Origin: Clostridiales bacterium UBA7285
Lineage (GTDB): Bacteria; Bacillota; Clostridia; Peptostreptococcales; Anaerovoracaceae
DNA length: 64,000 nucleotides
Assembly: GCA_002472145.1 (NCBI GenBank)
Contig: DKRJ01000013.1
Coordinates: forward strand, 122,198 to 186,197
Direction of reading: 5' to 3'
This document shows, piece by piece, positions 24,318 through 34,448 of this stretch; position 1 is the first letter of the stretch, and the number at the start of each line of letters is the position of its first letter. Both the position numbers and the translations under genes were made by a program. Below the pieces are notes generated by a model, which searched no databases, was not told the DNA's origin, and worked only from the letters and a program-made list of their open reading frames with translations.

Positions 24318-24854
24318 TTATTTTTCCGAGAAGACTTCTTTATTCTTCACGACGTATTCGATACCCGAATATACGGTCATTATGAGAGCCGCGTAGAGCA
24401 GGATATACGCGAAGGTCCCGATGATTCCGGGCTCCGGCATCAGCGCGGCGCGCAGCATCAGGAATATTACCGCGAACATCTGAAGCACCGTCTTGATTTT
24501 CCCGCTCATGCCCGCTGCGATGACTTTTCCGTCCGCTGCGGCTACCGTCCTCATCCCGGCGATCACGAACTCCCTGGCTAGGATTATCACGAGTATGTAC
24601 GCTGCCACTGTCCCGTCCTCGACCATCAGACAGAGTGCCGAATAGACGAGGACCTTATCGGCGAGCGGATCCATGATCTTGCCGAAGTTCGTGATGAGAT
24701 CATATTTGCGCGCGATCTTGCCGTCGAGCATATCCGTGAAGGACGCGAGACAGAAGATCACGAGAGAAACGATGTAATGGCCTGTCATGTAGAATCCCAT
24801 GAAGAACGGGACCGCGATGACTCTTGCTATGGTCAGTTTGTTTGGCAGATTCAT
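24318..24854 (-). CDS. pgsA: CDP-diacylglycerol-glycerol-3-phosphate phosphatidyltransferase
   Basis: Integral membrane enzyme making phosphatidylglycerol phosphate, the committed step to phosphatidylglycerol and cardiolipin. The 178 residues contain the complete CDP-alcohol phosphatidyltransferase signature: DMLDGKIAR, then a glycine eight residues later, then the two aspartates of MDPLADK. Several hydrophobic segments follow. GGAGG precedes the ATG. A candidate 6S RNA ends about 45 bases upstream. Confidence 0.95.
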   Translation of the reverse strand: MNLPNKLTIARVIAVPFFMGFYMTGHYIVSLVIFCLASFTDMLDGKIARKYDLITNFGKIMDPLADKVLVYSALCLMVEDGTVAAYILVIILAREFVIAGMRTVAAADGKVIAAGMSGKIKTVLQMFAVIFLMLRAALMPEPGIIGTFAYILLYAALIMTVYSGIEYVVKNKEVFSEK

Positions 24855-24898
24855 TCTTTCCTCCGGGCGGCGCGCCGTCAGGCGCCGACATGAAAATC

Positions 24899-25068
24899 CC
24901 GGCCTCCGTAAGGGGAAATTGACAACCTATCAAAACGATAGGTGGGTACCCTGCCTGGCGCTTCTGCTTTCCACTCAAGGGAGGCATAGCATCCGCGTCC
25001 GGACCCCGGATTCCCGTCAATAAACTGTAGGTTCAATTAAAAAATCCCTTACAGAGGACCAGGCTGAT
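24899..25068 (-). ncRNA. ssrS: Candidate 6S RNA (SsrS)
   Basis: A roughly 170-base stretch closed by a long terminal stem: CCTCTGTAAGGG with the following TTAATTGAACCTAC near 25030-25058 pairs with GATAGGTTGTCAATTTCC and CCTTACGGAGG near 24903-24942. Inside are GGGTACCCACCT and a large open middle, features I associate with clostridial 6S RNA, which binds the sigma-A holoenzyme. A TATAAT-rich sequence lies just upstream. It lacks the GGAA-loop helix of SRP RNA. The call rests on the stem and remembered motifs, not on a model search. Confidence 0.6.
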
Positions 25069-25098
25069 TATATTATACCCTATGATATATCAAAATGC

Positions 25099-25185
25099 AC
25101 TATCGGCGTGAAATGAGAAAAAGGCCGGTATATCGGCATAATAAGAGAAAAATGCCGGTATAACGGCGTAATAAGAAAAAACGGC
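25099..25185 (-). repeat. Three tandem ~30-base repeats, each a small terminator-like hairpin
   Basis: The units begin near 25101, 25129 and 25159. On the minus strand each full unit reads as a short GCCG-ATATA-CCGGC type hairpin followed by a TTTTTCTC run. They lie directly after the main yebC terminator and before the candidate 6S RNA promoter. There are no spacers, so it is not a CRISPR array. Confidence 0.8.
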
Positions 25186-25204
25186 AGATCGGATGATCCG
25201 CCGT
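25174..25204 (-). terminator. Intrinsic terminator of yebC
   Basis: ACGGCGGATC and GATCTGCCGT pair with one mismatch across a four-base loop, followed on the minus strand by TTTTTTCTT. It is the first of a series of terminator-like hairpins. Confidence 0.85.
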
Positions 25205-25226
25205 TCGCTTTCTGTCTTTGTTTTTA

Positions 25227-25952
25227 CTATTCCTCATAGAGGTCGACGCTGCAGTTCGTCTCTACGTTCTGTACGTCCTCGTTGTCCTCGAGGGCCGCGA
25301 CGAGTTTCTTCAACTTAGGCACGTCCTTCTCGTCAGGAGTCGATTCCATAGACGGGACATACTCGACATCCGACTCGACCATTTCGTACCCCGCGTCCGC
25401 GAGAGCCTTATATACGTCCGGATATACGTCAGGAGCAGTGTAGATGGTGAAACTGTCCTCGTCGGAGACCATGTCCTCGGCGCCGGCTTCCAGAACGAGT
25501 TCCATGAGGTCGTCTTCGTTGATCTCGTCAGTCTTCTCTATGATGAGGACGCCCTTGCGCGAGAACATGTATGAAACGCATCCCGGTGTGCCGATGTTTC
25601 CGCCGTGCTTGTCGAACATCGATCTGACTGCCGACGTCGTCCTGTTCGTGTTATCGGTAAGGCACGTAACGATGAAAGCGACTCCTCCGGCTCCGTATCC
25701 CTCAAAAGTGAGTTCTTCGTAGCTCACTCCATCGAGTTCGCCGGTGCCTTTTTTGATCGCGCGGACGATGTTGTCGTTCGGCATACTGATGGCCTTAGCC
25801 TTTTCGATGGCGACGCGCAGTGAGGAGTTGTAATCCGGATCGCCGCCGTCCTTAGCGGCTACCGTGATCGCTTTCGCGTATTTGGTGAATAATGCTGCTC
25901 TTTTGGAATCCTGTGCGGCTTTGCGGCCGGCGATTGTTCCGTGTCTTCCCAT
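25227..25952 (-). CDS. yebC: YebC/PmpR family protein
   Basis: A 241-residue member of the YebC/TACO1 family. Members act as DNA-binding regulators, or, as shown for some, help ribosomes pass proline stretches. The N-terminus MGRHGTIAGRKAAQDSKRA is highly typical, as are the FEGYGAGGVAFIVTCLTDN and GCVSYMF regions. The length is normal. GGGAGG precedes the ATG. It stands alone, ended by an elaborate terminator block. Confidence 0.95.
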   Translation of the reverse strand: MGRHGTIAGRKAAQDSKRAALFTKYAKAITVAAKDGGDPDYNSSLRVAIEKAKAISMPNDNIVRAIKKGTGELDGVSYEELTFEGYGAGGVAFIVTCLTDNTNRTTSAVRSMFDKHGGNIGTPGCVSYMFSRKGVLIIEKTDEINEDDLMELVLEAGAEDMVSDEDSFTIYTAPDVYPDVYKALADAGYEMVESDVEYVPSMESTPDEKDVPKLKKLVAALEDNEDVQNVETNCSVDLYEE

Positions 25953-26035
25953 GGAGAAACCTCCCTTATAGATATGTTAAACAAAATGAATCTGTTGCGT
26001 GAACTTAAGTATTATACACTAACAGTGCGCTTTTG

Positions 26036-29000
26036 TCACGCGGTCTTTTCCGAATCGCTGCCGCTCTCTTCTTCGGCGCTTCCGACTCCGGATCCGGCCG
26101 TTTTTCCGGCGGCGGTCTCCGCTTCCAGATTCCTGTGGGCCGTCGTCATCATCAGCTTGATCCTGTTGAGCTGGTTGACGTCGCTGGCGCCCGGGTCGTA
26201 GTCGATGGCTACGATATTAGCCTTAGGGTTCATCTTCCTGACGGCCTTCATCATTCCCTTTCCGACTACGTGGTTAGGCAGGCACGCGAAAGGCTGCAGG
26301 CATACGATATTTTCGACTCCGCTGCGGATCAGTTCTATCATCTCGCCCGTAAGGAGCCATCCCTCGCCGCACTGGTTGCCGATCGAGATGATCTCGGTCG
26401 CGGCCTTTGCGACTTCATCGATATGGCCCGGCTCCGAATAGTGGATGCTGCCACGCAGCGCCTCGCGCATCGGTTTCCTGAGCCATTCGACGACTTTGAT
26501 GGCGAGCTCGTTCACCTTCATCTCCTTATATGAGCCGGACATGTGCTCGTAGTTGAAGCGCTTGCTGTAGAATCCGTACATGAAGAAGTCGACAAAATCG
26601 GTCACGACGGCTTCCCCGCCTTCTTTTTCGATTATCTCCACGAGGTTGTTGTTCGCGTTAGGATGGTATTTGACCAGTATCTCGCCCACCACTCCGACGC
26701 GCGGCTTCCTCACGTCCGTTCTCTCTATGGCGTCGAATTCCTTCACGATCTCCTTCATGTTCCTCGAGTAGACGGAAGGATTGTAGTGCATCATGTTATC
26801 CACGATGCGGTCTTTCCAGCTGTCCATGAGCTTCTGCGACGTCCCCGGCACCTTTTCGTAAGGGCGCGTCGAGTAGAGCAGCCTCATCATGAGGTCGCCG
26901 TACATCGCCGCGATGACGAGGTGAAGCCCGAGCGCGGGAGTGATCTTGAAGCCCGGGTTCTTTTCCAGGCCTACCATGTTCACCGAGACGACCGGGACCT
27001 GTTCCATGTTCATGTCGCGCAGCGCCTTGCGCAGGAGCGGAACGTAGTTGCTCGCCCTGCAGCCGCCTCCCGTCTGGGACATGAAGACAGCGGTCCTGCT
27101 CAGGTCGTATTTTCCGGATTTAAGGGCGGAAATTATCTGGCCCAGCGTGACTATCGTAGGATAGCACGCGTCGTTGTTTATGTACCTGAGGCCTTCGTTT
27201 ACCGAGTTCTTGTCCACCGGTGGAAGCAGCTCCGCGTGATAACCGCAGGAGTTGAGAGCCGCTTCGATGTACGTGAAGTGAATCGGCGACATCTGAGGGA
27301 TGAGGATCGTGTAGCCGCGCTTCATCTCCTTAGAGAACGTCACGCGCTCGTAAGGCTTGAAATTGCTGACCGCGTGGATCTCCTTCCTGTCGCGTTCCTC
27401 CATCGCCGCCTTGAGCGACCTGATTCTGATCTTGATCGCGCCGAGGTTCGACACCTCATCTATCTTGATGACGGTGTACATCTTATTGTTAGCGCGGCAG
27501 ATCTCCTCTACCTGGTCGGTCGTTACGGCGTCCAGGCCGCATCCGAACGAGTTCAGCTGGAGCAGTTCGACGTCGTCGCGCGTGCCGACGAAGTCGGCTG
27601 CCCGGTAGAGCCTCGAGTGGTAGACCCACTGGTCGAGGACTCTGACGGGCCTCGGGAGGTGCCCGAGGTGCGCGACGCTGTCCTCGCTGAGAACGGCGAG
27701 GCCGAACGAGTTGATCAGCTTGTTGATGCCGTGGTTGATCTCAGGGTCGACGTGATATGGTCTTCCGACGAGCACTATTCCTTTTTTATGGTGTTCCTTT
27801 AAGAAGGCCAGCGCCTCCTCGCCCCTGGCGCGGACGTCGGCGTGGTATCTGTTCTCCTCGGCGCGTGCCGCTTTGATCGCCGCCTTTACCTCGCTCTTCG
27901 GGATGTCATAGTCCTTCATCGCTTCCGCGAATGAATGCACGAGGCGGTCATCGTCGTCGTACGGTAGGAACGGATGCAGGAATTCAACGTCGTTCTCGCG
28001 GAAGACGTCGTCCATGTTATTTGCTATCGATTCAGGATACGTCGCGACGATCGGGCAGTTGTAGTGGTTCATCGCCGTCTTGTCCTCGCGCTCTTCATAG
28101 TTCAGGCAAGGATAGAATATCGTCTTTACGCCGTTGTCGACCAGCCACCTTATGTGGCCGTGGATCAACTTCGCCGGGTAGCAGGCCGTATCCGACGCGA
28201 TCGTGTCCATCCCGAGGTTGTATATCTTCTTTCCGGACGTAGGCGACAAAACGACGCGGAACCCGAGCTTCGTCAGCAGAGTGAACCAGAACGGATAGTC
28301 CTCGTACATGTTGAGTCCGCGCGGAATGCCGATAACGCCGCGCTTTGCCTGATCCTCGGGCAGAGGCTCGTAATCGAAAAGCCTCTTATACTTATATTCA
28401 TATAGATCGGGCAGATCGTTGTGCGACGTCTTTTGTCCGGATCCCTTCTCGCAGCGGTTGCCGGTGATGAATCTGGAACCGTCGCTGAAAGTGTTGATCG
28501 TCAGGATGCACCTGTTCTCGCATCCGCCGCATCTGCCGTTCGTATGCTTTACGGTGAACGACTCGAGTTCCTCGCGCGAAAGAAGTGAAGAAACGGCGTC
28601 CTCGTCCGGACGATCCTTTGCCCTCTCCAAAGCGATGAGCGCGCATCCGTAAGCTCCCATCAGACCGGCGATATCCGGCCTGATCACGTCTCGCCCGACG
28701 ATCTTCTCGAAAGCCCTGAGCACGGCGTCGTTCATGAACGTACCGCCCTGCGCTACGATGTTTTTGCCGGCCTCGTCCGAATTTCTGAGTTTTATGACCT
28801 TATACAGCGCGTTCCTGATGACGGAATACGAAAGTCCGGCGGAGATATCGCCTATCGCCGCGCCTTCCTTCTGCGCCTGTTTTACCTTGGAATTCATGAA
28901 TACGGTGCAGCGTGTGCCCAGGTCGACGGGGTTCTTCGCGAACAAAGCCTCTTTCGCGAATTCCTGCGTCGTGAGGTCTACGGACTTCGCGTATGTCTCG

Positions 29001-30355
29001 AGGAAAGAGCCGCACCCCGACGAGCAGGCCTCGTTCAGCATGATGCTGTATATGGCGCCGTCCTGTATTTTCATGTACTTCATGTCCTGGCCGCCGATGT
29101 CGAGGATGGAATCGACCTCCGGCATGAAATACTTTGCCGCCCGGAAGTGGGCCATAGTCTCTATCTCGCCGTAGTCGGCGTTGAAAGCGGCTTTGATCAG
29201 TCCCTCGCCGTAGCCTGTCGTGACCGTGTACGCGATATACGCGCCGGCGGGCATCAGGGAATAGAGTTCGTCGAGCATCTTCTTTACGGCGTTTACAGGG
29301 TTGCCCTCGTTGCTGCAGTAGAATGAATACAAAAGATAGCCGTCGCCGTCGATGAGCACGGATTTAGTCGTCGTGGAGCCTGCATCGATGCCCAGATAAA
29401 GCGGTCCGAGGGCATCCTTAAGTTCTCTGCGCTTGACGGTGTCCTTACCGTGGCGTGCGCGGAACTTATCGTAGTCCTCCTGATCGACAAAGAGCGGCTC
29501 TATGTGCTTTGTATCTGCCAGAAGAGACGGATCGGCCGTTTCGAAGCGGCCGGTGAGTTCTTTAAGCGAAACGTCGTCGACCTTTTCCGCAAGCATGGCA
29601 GCGCCGATCGCGACGAAATATTTCGAATTTTTGGGGAAGATCACTTCATCGTCCGAGAGGTTGAGCGTCTCGATGAAGCGCTTCCTGAGCTCTGAGAGGA
29701 ATGAGAGCGGCCCGCCCAGGAACGCAACGTTCCCGCGGATCGGATGTCCGCACGCGAGCCCGCTTATGGTCTGATTTACGACAGCCTGGAATATCGACGC
29801 GGAAAGGTCTTCTATCGCAGCGCCGTCATTGATGAGCGGCTGGATATCGGTCTTGGCGAAGACTCCGCACCTGGCCGCTATAGGGTAGATGATCTTGTAA
29901 TTCTTTGCCGCCTCGTTGAGCCCGGCCGGGTCGGTGTTCAGCAGTATCGCCATCTGGTCGATAAACGCTCCGGTCCCTCCGGCGCACGTACCGTTCATGC
30001 GCTGTTCCACCGACTGTCCGTAGAACGTGATCTTAGCGTCCTCGCCTCCGAGTTCGATGGCGACGTCGGTCTCCGGGATGAGCGTCTCGACAGCTTTGCT
30101 GCATGAAATAACTTCCTGTTCGAATTTGACCCCGAGGACCTCAGCCAGAGCGAGGCCTCCGGATCCGGTGATGACAGGCTTGATCCTGATATCGCCGTAT
30201 TTATCGTAGAGATCGGTGATCAGTTCCTTTGCCTTCTGCATAACGTCAGACATATGGCGTTCGTAGCGCTGATACACTATCTCTCCGCTTTCGTCGAGCA
30301 AAACGAGCTTGACTGTTGTAGAACCGATATCAATGCCTAATTTCATTACTTCCAT
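26036..30355 (-). CDS. Giant 2-hydroxyacyl-CoA dehydratase activase-like protein
   Basis: A 1439-residue protein with two BadF/BcrA-type ATPase domains in tandem ([15 protein letters not shown] near residue 7 and [15 protein letters not shown] near residue 323). Both have the iron-sulfur cysteine neighbourhood of activases ([18 protein letters not shown]). Then come a Cys-rich segment (CGGCENRC) and a long DUF2229/HgdB-like dehydratase region with cysteine motifs to about residue 1400. The tail is acidic low complexity. Known short relatives (HgdC, FldI) use ATP to inject an electron into 2-hydroxyacyl-CoA dehydratases. The role of the giant version is not established, and no dehydratase subunits lie nearby. 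Confidence 0.88.
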   Translation of the reverse strand: MEVMKLGIDIGSTTVKLVLLDESGEIVYQRYERHMSDVMQKAKELITDLYDKYGDIRIKPVITGSGGLALAEVLGVKFEQEVISCSKAVETLIPETDVAIELGGEDAKITFYGQSVEQRMNGTCAGGTGAFIDQMAILLNTDPAGLNEAAKNYKIIYPIAARCGVFAKTDIQPLINDGAAIEDLSASIFQAVVNQTISGLACGHPIRGNVAFLGGPLSFLSELRKRFIETLNLSDDEVIFPKNSKYFVAIGAAMLAEKVDDVSLKELTGRFETADPSLLADTKHIEPLFVDQEDYDKFRARHGKDTVKRRELKDALGPLYLGIDAGSTTTKSVLIDGDGYLLYSFYCSNEGNPVNAVKKMLDELYSLMPAGAYIAYTVTTGYGEGLIKAAFNADYGEIETMAHFRAAKYFMPEVDSILDIGGQDMKYMKIQDGAIYSIMLNEACSSGCGSFLETYAKSVDLTTQEFAKEALFAKNPVDLGTRCTVFMNSKVKQAQKEGAAIGDISAGLSYSVIRNALYKVIKLRNSDEAGKNIVAQGGTFMNDAVLRAFEKIVGRDVIRPDIAGLMGAYGCALIALERAKDRPDEDAVSSLLSREELESFTVKHTNGRCGGCENRCILTINTFSDGSRFITGNRCEKGSGQKTSHNDLPDLYEYKYKRLFDYEPLPEDQAKRGVIGIPRGLNMYEDYPFWFTLLTKLGFRVVLSPTSGKKIYNLGMDTIASDTACYPAKLIHGHIRWLVDNGVKTIFYPCLNYEEREDKTAMNHYNCPIVATYPESIANNMDDVFRENDVEFLHPFLPYDDDDRLVHSFAEAMKDYDIPKSEVKAAIKAARAEENRYHADVRARGEEALAFLKEHHKKGIVLVGRPYHVDPEINHGINKLINSFGLAVLSEDSVAHLGHLPRPVRVLDQWVYHSRLYRAADFVGTRDDVELLQLNSFGCGLDAVTTDQVEEICRANNKMYTVIKIDEVSNLGAIKIRIRSLKAAMEERDRKEIHAVSNFKPYERVTFSKEMKRGYTILIPQMSPIHFTYIEAALNSCGYHAELLPPVDKNSVNEGLRYINNDACYPTIVTLGQIISALKSGKYDLSRTAVFMSQTGGGCRASNYVPLLRKALRDMNMEQVPVVSVNMVGLEKNPGFKITPALGLHLVIAAMYGDLMMRLLYSTRPYEKVPGTSQKLMDSWKDRIVDNMMHYNPSVYSRNMKEIVKEFDAIERTDVRKPRVGVVGEILVKYHPNANNNLVEIIEKEGGEAVVTDFVDFFMYGFYSKRFNYEHMSGSYKEMKVNELAIKVVEWLRKPMREALRGSIHYSEPGHIDEVAKAATEIISIGNQCGEGWLLTGEMIELIRSGVENIVCLQPFACLPNHVVGKGMMKAVRKMNPKANIVAIDYDPGASDVNQLNRIKLMMTTAHRNLEAETAAGKTAGSGVGSAEEESGSDSEKTA

Positions 30356-30420
30356 TCGGTATGATCTCCAAAAACAATAGAACTCTCTTCAAAAGAGTAA
30401 ATGCATCTGTATACGAAAAC

Positions 30421-30769
30421 GGGGGCAGATCTGTAAGCCGGGTTCTGTATTAGACGGTCATCTATCTAGGCGGCACATTGCTGCGCCGCTCATGCGGTCC
30501 ACCTCCCGGGCGGCAGCGGGCCGCTGCCTTTCCTGCCCGATTCGACCTTGCTCCGGATGGGGTTTACACGGCCGACGCGTCTCCGCGCCGCCGGTGAGCT
30601 CTTGCCTCACCATTTCAACCTTGCCACAGCCTGACTGTTTCGGCGGTATGTTTCTGTTGCACTTTCCCTACAGTTGCCTGCGCCGGACGTTATCCGGCAT
30701 CCCTGCCCTGCGGAGCCCGGACTTTCCTCATGACGGACGTGCCGCCACGCGATCGTCTGGTCTGCCCCC
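30421..30769 (-). ncRNA. rnpB: RNase P RNA, type A
   Basis: Catalytic RNA that matures tRNA 5' ends. The conserved P4 strand GAGGAAAGTCCGGGCTC lies near the 5' end and ACAGAACCCGGCTTACAG near the 3' end. The ends CGGGGGCAGA and TCTGCCCCCG close helix P1. The GCAAGGTCGAA and AGGCAAGAGCTCACCG stretches fit type A (ancestral), which is common in Clostridia and not in Bacillus. It lies in the 441-base gap between ridA and the giant activase-like gene and fills most of it. Confidence 0.95.
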
Positions 30770-30796
30770 GAACGTATCTATGCTATTTGATTTTCC

Positions 30797-31174
30797 TCAG
30801 TCTCTGGCAGCGACGCACTCCACCTCGACGAGTCCTTCCTTCGGGAGTCTGGAGACCTCCACGCAGGAGCGCGCAGGCCTGGAACCTCCGAAGAAGCGGG
30901 CGTATATTTCGTTCACAATGCCGAAGTTCGAAAGATCGGTCAGGAAAACCGTCGTCTTTACGACGTCTTCGTAATCAAATCCCGCCGCAGCGAGCACCTC
31001 GCCCAGATTCCTGAGGCTCTGCTCCGTCTGAGCGACTATCCCTTCGGGGAGAGCGCCAGTCGCAGGATCGAGCCCGAGCTGACCCGAAACGTAGAGAGTA
31101 TTTCCGTTCTGAACGGCGTGAACGTACGGCCCTACTGCCGCAGGCGCCTTGTCGGCGATGATCTGTTTATTCAT
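30797..31174 (-). CDS. ridA: RidA family enamine/imine deaminase
   Basis: A 125-residue RidA (YjgF/UK114) protein, which hydrolyses reactive 2-aminoacrylate and related imines released by PLP enzymes. The family signature around RPARSCVEVSRLPKEGLVEVE is intact, including the substrate-binding arginine, and GPYVHAVQNG is typical. The ATG at 31174 is chosen over an upstream in-frame start because GGAG is eight bases before it. RidA fits a genome with several amino-acid lyases (megL, dcyD). Confidence 0.93.
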   Translation of the reverse strand: MNKQIIADKAPAAVGPYVHAVQNGNTLYVSGQLGLDPATGALPEGIVAQTEQSLRNLGEVLAAAGFDYEDVVKTTVFLTDLSNFGIVNEIYARFFGGSRPARSCVEVSRLPKEGLVEVECVAARD

Positions 31175-31232
31175 TGTGATGTCTCCTTTCTTTTTAGTCA
31201 ATACTTGATATTAAAAATCTATATTTCTTTAT

Positions 31233-32000
31233 TCATTGAAGGCAAGCGAACGGGTCTCTGCACGAGGTCGAGATGATCGTTTCGACAGATCCCTTCGCGG
31301 CCTTTTCGAATCTTTTCGCGAAAGACCCGGCAAAGATCTTCTCGCTGCCGTAATGCCCGATATCGACGATCGGGAGCGGGATCTCCTCGGCGTGGCGCGC
31401 TTCGTGATACTTTACGTCCCCGGTTATATATATCCCCGCTCCGGACGAATATGCATCGTCGGCAAAACCAGCCCCTGCGCCGGTGCACCACGCGATCACG
31501 TCGGACGGTGCACAGTCGGGCAAGACGATCCTGACCGATGACGGAATTATATGGAACTTCCCGCAGATAAGCGAAGCGAGTTCGACAGGCTGCATCGGGC
31601 GCGAGAGCATCGTCTTCATCACGTAAGGGTTGTCCGTCGCTATCGGAAAGAATCCGAGGGCCTGCCCGAAATCGGAGTTGAGGCATTCTTTATCGTAGCA
31701 CGTGTGCGCAGAGATCACGCTGATCCCGTTCTCGATGAGCCTGAGTATCCCGGACGAGCCGGGTTCGTATTCCGACAGGCGCTTCAGCGGTTCGAAGATC
31801 AAAGGATGATGGGTGACGATAAGCTCCGCGCCTTTAGAGACGGCCTCGTCGATCACTCTGTCAGTCGCCTCAAGCGAGATGAGCACTCTGGACACCGATC
31901 GCCCGGTGTCGATCTGGATGCCGCTGTTATCCCATTCCTCGGCCGTGTCAAAGCCGCATATCTCGCTGTCGATCAGAGAATATATCTCACGCGTTTCCAT
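31233..32000 (-). CDS. Nif3-like dinuclear metal centre protein
   Basis: A 255-residue member of the Nif3/YqfO (DUF34) family, hexameric proteins with a two-metal site. Some members are linked to GTP cyclohydrolase-like or metal-chaperone roles, but the function is not settled. Expected ligands are seen in VTHHPLIF, in AHTCYD, and in the C-terminal DIGHYGSEKIFA. The central PII-like insertion of some members is missing. It overlaps trmK by 14 bases, a pairing conserved in Firmicutes. Confidence 0.9.
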   Translation of the reverse strand: METREIYSLIDSEICGFDTAEEWDNSGIQIDTGRSVSRVLISLEATDRVIDEAVSKGAELIVTHHPLIFEPLKRLSEYEPGSSGILRLIENGISVISAHTCYDKECLNSDFGQALGFFPIATDNPYVMKTMLSRPMQPVELASLICGKFHIIPSSVRIVLPDCAPSDVIAWCTGAGAGFADDAYSSGAGIYITGDVKYHEARHAEEIPLPIVDIGHYGSEKIFAGSFAKRFEKAAKGSVETIISTSCRDPFACLQ

Positions 32001-32748
32001 TTTTGTTCTCAGCTCCCCGCAGAAGCGCGGCAAGTCTGTCTATCCTCGCGCAGGCCTCTTCGTAGTCTCTCGCAGTTTCGGGATTCCCTTCTGAAAGTCC
32101 CGACCTGATCCGCTCGGCTATCGCCTTTTCCTTTCCGATCCTGTCGCGCAGGAACTCGCACGTGCGCCTCCCGGAAGAAGCCGCCCATGCGTCCGGGAAT
32201 TCAAACGCAAAGCGTTTTTCCGCAGGAAGTGCCCTGAGATCCACGTCGCAGTTCATCGGCGAAACAGCCTCGCGCGGCGGCACTGCCGTGATTATCTCGC
32301 AGTACCTTCCGGCTTCCTCGGCTATCTGCTCCCGGACAATATCAAAACCGTTCCCGTAAAGCCACATCCTCAGCGCTCCGGAGTTGTTCCTCGGCTGGAA
32401 GACGTATTTCTTGATAGAAACGGTTTTTGCTATGTCCCACGAGAGTATGTCGGTGATCAGGAGGCCGCCCATTCCGGCTATAACGGCACAATCGACCTCT
32501 CCTCCGCCGAGCGCGTCAAGTCCGTCTCCCAGCCTGAGATCGGCTTTAGGGAAACCGCATAGCGCGCAGTTGTCTTTTGCTTTTTTCAGGGATCCGCCGC
32601 TGACGTCGGTCAGGACCACTTTCCTGTCCGGATTTCTCTGCATGAGCCAGATTGGAAGATACGCGTGGTCTGTTCCGATGTCTGCGGCTGATTCGTTGTC
32701 CGATATGTTTTCGGCTATCATGCGAAGCCGCTCGGTAAGTTTTATCAT
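31987..32748 (-). CDS. trmK: tRNA (adenine-22-N1)-methyltransferase
   Basis: TrmK methylates A22 in the D-loop of tRNAs using SAM. The 253-residue protein has a Rossmann SAM site at AADIGTDHAYLPI (near residues 21-33), a second contact in VLTDVSGGSL and the AGMGG motif near residues 91-95, then the C-terminal coiled-coil helix pair usual for the family. It starts two bases after the rpoD stop and overlaps the Nif3-like gene, matching the conserved rpoD-trmK-nif3 order. Confidence 0.95.
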   Translation of the reverse strand: MIKLTERLRMIAENISDNESAADIGTDHAYLPIWLMQRNPDRKVVLTDVSGGSLKKAKDNCALCGFPKADLRLGDGLDALGGGEVDCAVIAGMGGLLITDILSWDIAKTVSIKKYVFQPRNNSGALRMWLYGNGFDIVREQIAEEAGRYCEIITAVPPREAVSPMNCDVDLRALPAEKRFAFEFPDAWAASSGRRTCEFLRDRIGKEKAIAERIRSGLSEGNPETARDYEEACARIDRLAALLRGAENKNGNA

Positions 32749-32750
32749 TT

Positions 32751-34445
32751 CTACTCGAGATAGTCCTTGAGTTTCCTGCTTCTGCTCGGATGTCTGAGTT
32801 TACGGAGGGCTTTGGCCTCGATCTGCCTGATCCTCTCACGCGTAACGTCGAATTCCCTGCCTACTTCTTCAAGCGTCCGGGCTTTGCCGTCCTCGAGGCC
32901 GAATCTCAGTTTCAGGACCTTCTGCTCTCTGTCGGTGAGCGTGTCCAGAACGTCGACCAGCTGCTCTTTAAGCATGGCGTAGGCCGCCGCGTCTGCCGGG
33001 GCGGGGACGTCCTCGTCCGGGATGAAGTCGCCGAGATGGCTGTCCTCCTCCTCGCCTATAGGCGTCTCGAGCGAGACAGGCTCCTGGGCGATCTTCATGA
33101 TCTCTCTGACCTTGTCGACGGAAATGCTCATCTCCTCCGCGATCTCTTCAGGAGTCGGCTCGCGTCCGTATGTCTGGAGCAGCTGCCTCGATACGCGGAT
33201 GAGTTTGTTGATCGTTTCTACCATGTGGACTGGAATCCTGATCGTCCTCGACTGGTCGGCGATGGAACGCGTGATGGCCTGCCTGATCCACCAAGTCGCG
33301 TACGTCGAGAATTTATACCCTTTCCTCCAGTCGAATTTATCTACCGCCTTGATGAGGCCGAGGTTGCCCTCCTGGATCAGATCGAGGAAAAGCATGCCTC
33401 TTCCGACGTATCTCTTCGCAATGCTGACGACGAGTCTGAGGTTCGCCTCGCAGAGTTTCTGCTTCGCTTCCTCGTCGCCCTGTTCCATGCGCTTGGCGAG
33501 TTCCGTCTCTTCTTCGGCTGTGAGGAGAGGAACGCGCCCGATCTCCTTGAGGTACATCCTGACCGGGTCGTCGACTGAGACAGTTTTCGGGACTGTCGCG
33601 TCCACGTCGATGGAACCGTCGGATCCGGTCACGATTCCGTCATCCTCATCCTTTGACGACTCCTCTTCCGCCATGAGGTCGTAATCTGAAGGCTCCGAAT
33701 CGTCGTCGATCTCCACCTCCATCTCGATCTCGACGTCCTGAAGCAGGAGGTTCTCGTAGATCTCGTCGTAGTTGACGGTCTTTTCGATCTCGAGACCATC
33801 CAGGTACTCGGTCATCTCGGAATAAGTGATCTTATTGCCGTGGGCCTTTGCCATGGATCTGAGTTTGGAGAGAACGTAGCTGCGCAGCTGCTCCGGAGTC
33901 ATGGAACTCAGGTCTTCTTTTACGTCGGAAGCGTCATCTCCGCTCATGGCGTTCCCGTCCTGACGTACCGCTTTCTTAGCCGCAGCCGCGCGCCTGGAGT
34001 GTTCCTCGGCGATTTTTTCCGCCTCGAGTTCCTCCTCGGCTTCGTCTTCGGCGTCCTCTTCTTCGTCCTCTGATACGTCGTCCGCCGCGGCGGCGTCTTT
34101 GACGACGGCTTCTTCAACTTCCTCGATCAGGACGTCTGCGATCTCGTCAACGGCTATGACATCTTCCGGGTTTTCGACCGATTTCGATTTTGCTGACGTT
34201 TTAGTCTTTGATTTTGATTTAGCCGCGGTCTTCTTCTGAGGTTTGGCTTCCTCCGGAGTATCGCTTCCTTTGACCGCTTTCGATTCTTTTACCTGTTTTT
34301 TCGTTTCCGTCTGTTTTTTTGTTTCCGTCCGTTTTTCCGTTTTTGGCTTCGACGCTCCGGCCTTTGAAGCCTTGCGCTTCTCCGAAGCCGGTTTTTCAAC
34401 TGCAGCCTTTTCTTCCTTTTCTCTTTCGGCTTTGGTTTTCGCCAT
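32751..34445 (-). CDS. rpoD: Primary sigma factor RpoD (sigma-A) with unusual N-terminal tail
   Basis: Housekeeping sigma factor. Regions 1.2 to 4 occupy about residues 290-564, with [16 protein letters not shown], the 2.4 promoter-recognition stretch [14 protein letters not shown], and the region 4 helix [17 protein letters not shown]. The 564-residue length is well above the usual 370 or so for Firmicutes. The excess is an N-terminal block: about 90 residues rich in Lys, Ala, Ser and Glu, then a strongly acidic block near residues 90-135, then a 1.1-like domain near 175-240. It lies in the classic dnaG-rpoD order, three bases apart. Confidence 0.97.
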   Translation of the reverse strand: MAKTKAEREKEEKAAVEKPASEKRKASKAGASKPKTEKRTETKKQTETKKQVKESKAVKGSDTPEEAKPQKKTAAKSKSKTKTSAKSKSVENPEDVIAVDEIADVLIEEVEEAVVKDAAAADDVSEDEEEDAEDEAEEELEAEKIAEEHSRRAAAAKKAVRQDGNAMSGDDASDVKEDLSSMTPEQLRSYVLSKLRSMAKAHGNKITYSEMTEYLDGLEIEKTVNYDEIYENLLLQDVEIEMEVEIDDDSEPSDYDLMAEEESSKDEDDGIVTGSDGSIDVDATVPKTVSVDDPVRMYLKEIGRVPLLTAEEETELAKRMEQGDEEAKQKLCEANLRLVVSIAKRYVGRGMLFLDLIQEGNLGLIKAVDKFDWRKGYKFSTYATWWIRQAITRSIADQSRTIRIPVHMVETINKLIRVSRQLLQTYGREPTPEEIAEEMSISVDKVREIMKIAQEPVSLETPIGEEEDSHLGDFIPDEDVPAPADAAAYAMLKEQLVDVLDTLTDREQKVLKLRFGLEDGKARTLEEVGREFDVTRERIRQIEAKALRKLRHPSRSRKLKDYLE

Positions 34446-34448
34446 GTT

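Noticed and set aside
24899..25068. Signal recognition particle RNA as an alternative for the structured region
   Set aside because: It lacks the conserved GGAA-loop helix with its asymmetric loop; the long terminal stem and open interior fit 6S RNA better.
25099..25185. Short direct repeats resembling a CRISPR array
   Set aside because: The units are contiguous, with no spacers, and are themselves hairpins with T runs. No cas genes are present.
26543..27802. Open frame of 419 codons on the plus strand opposite the giant activase gene
   Set aside because: Same antisense effect; composition is typical of a shadow frame and no family is recognisable.
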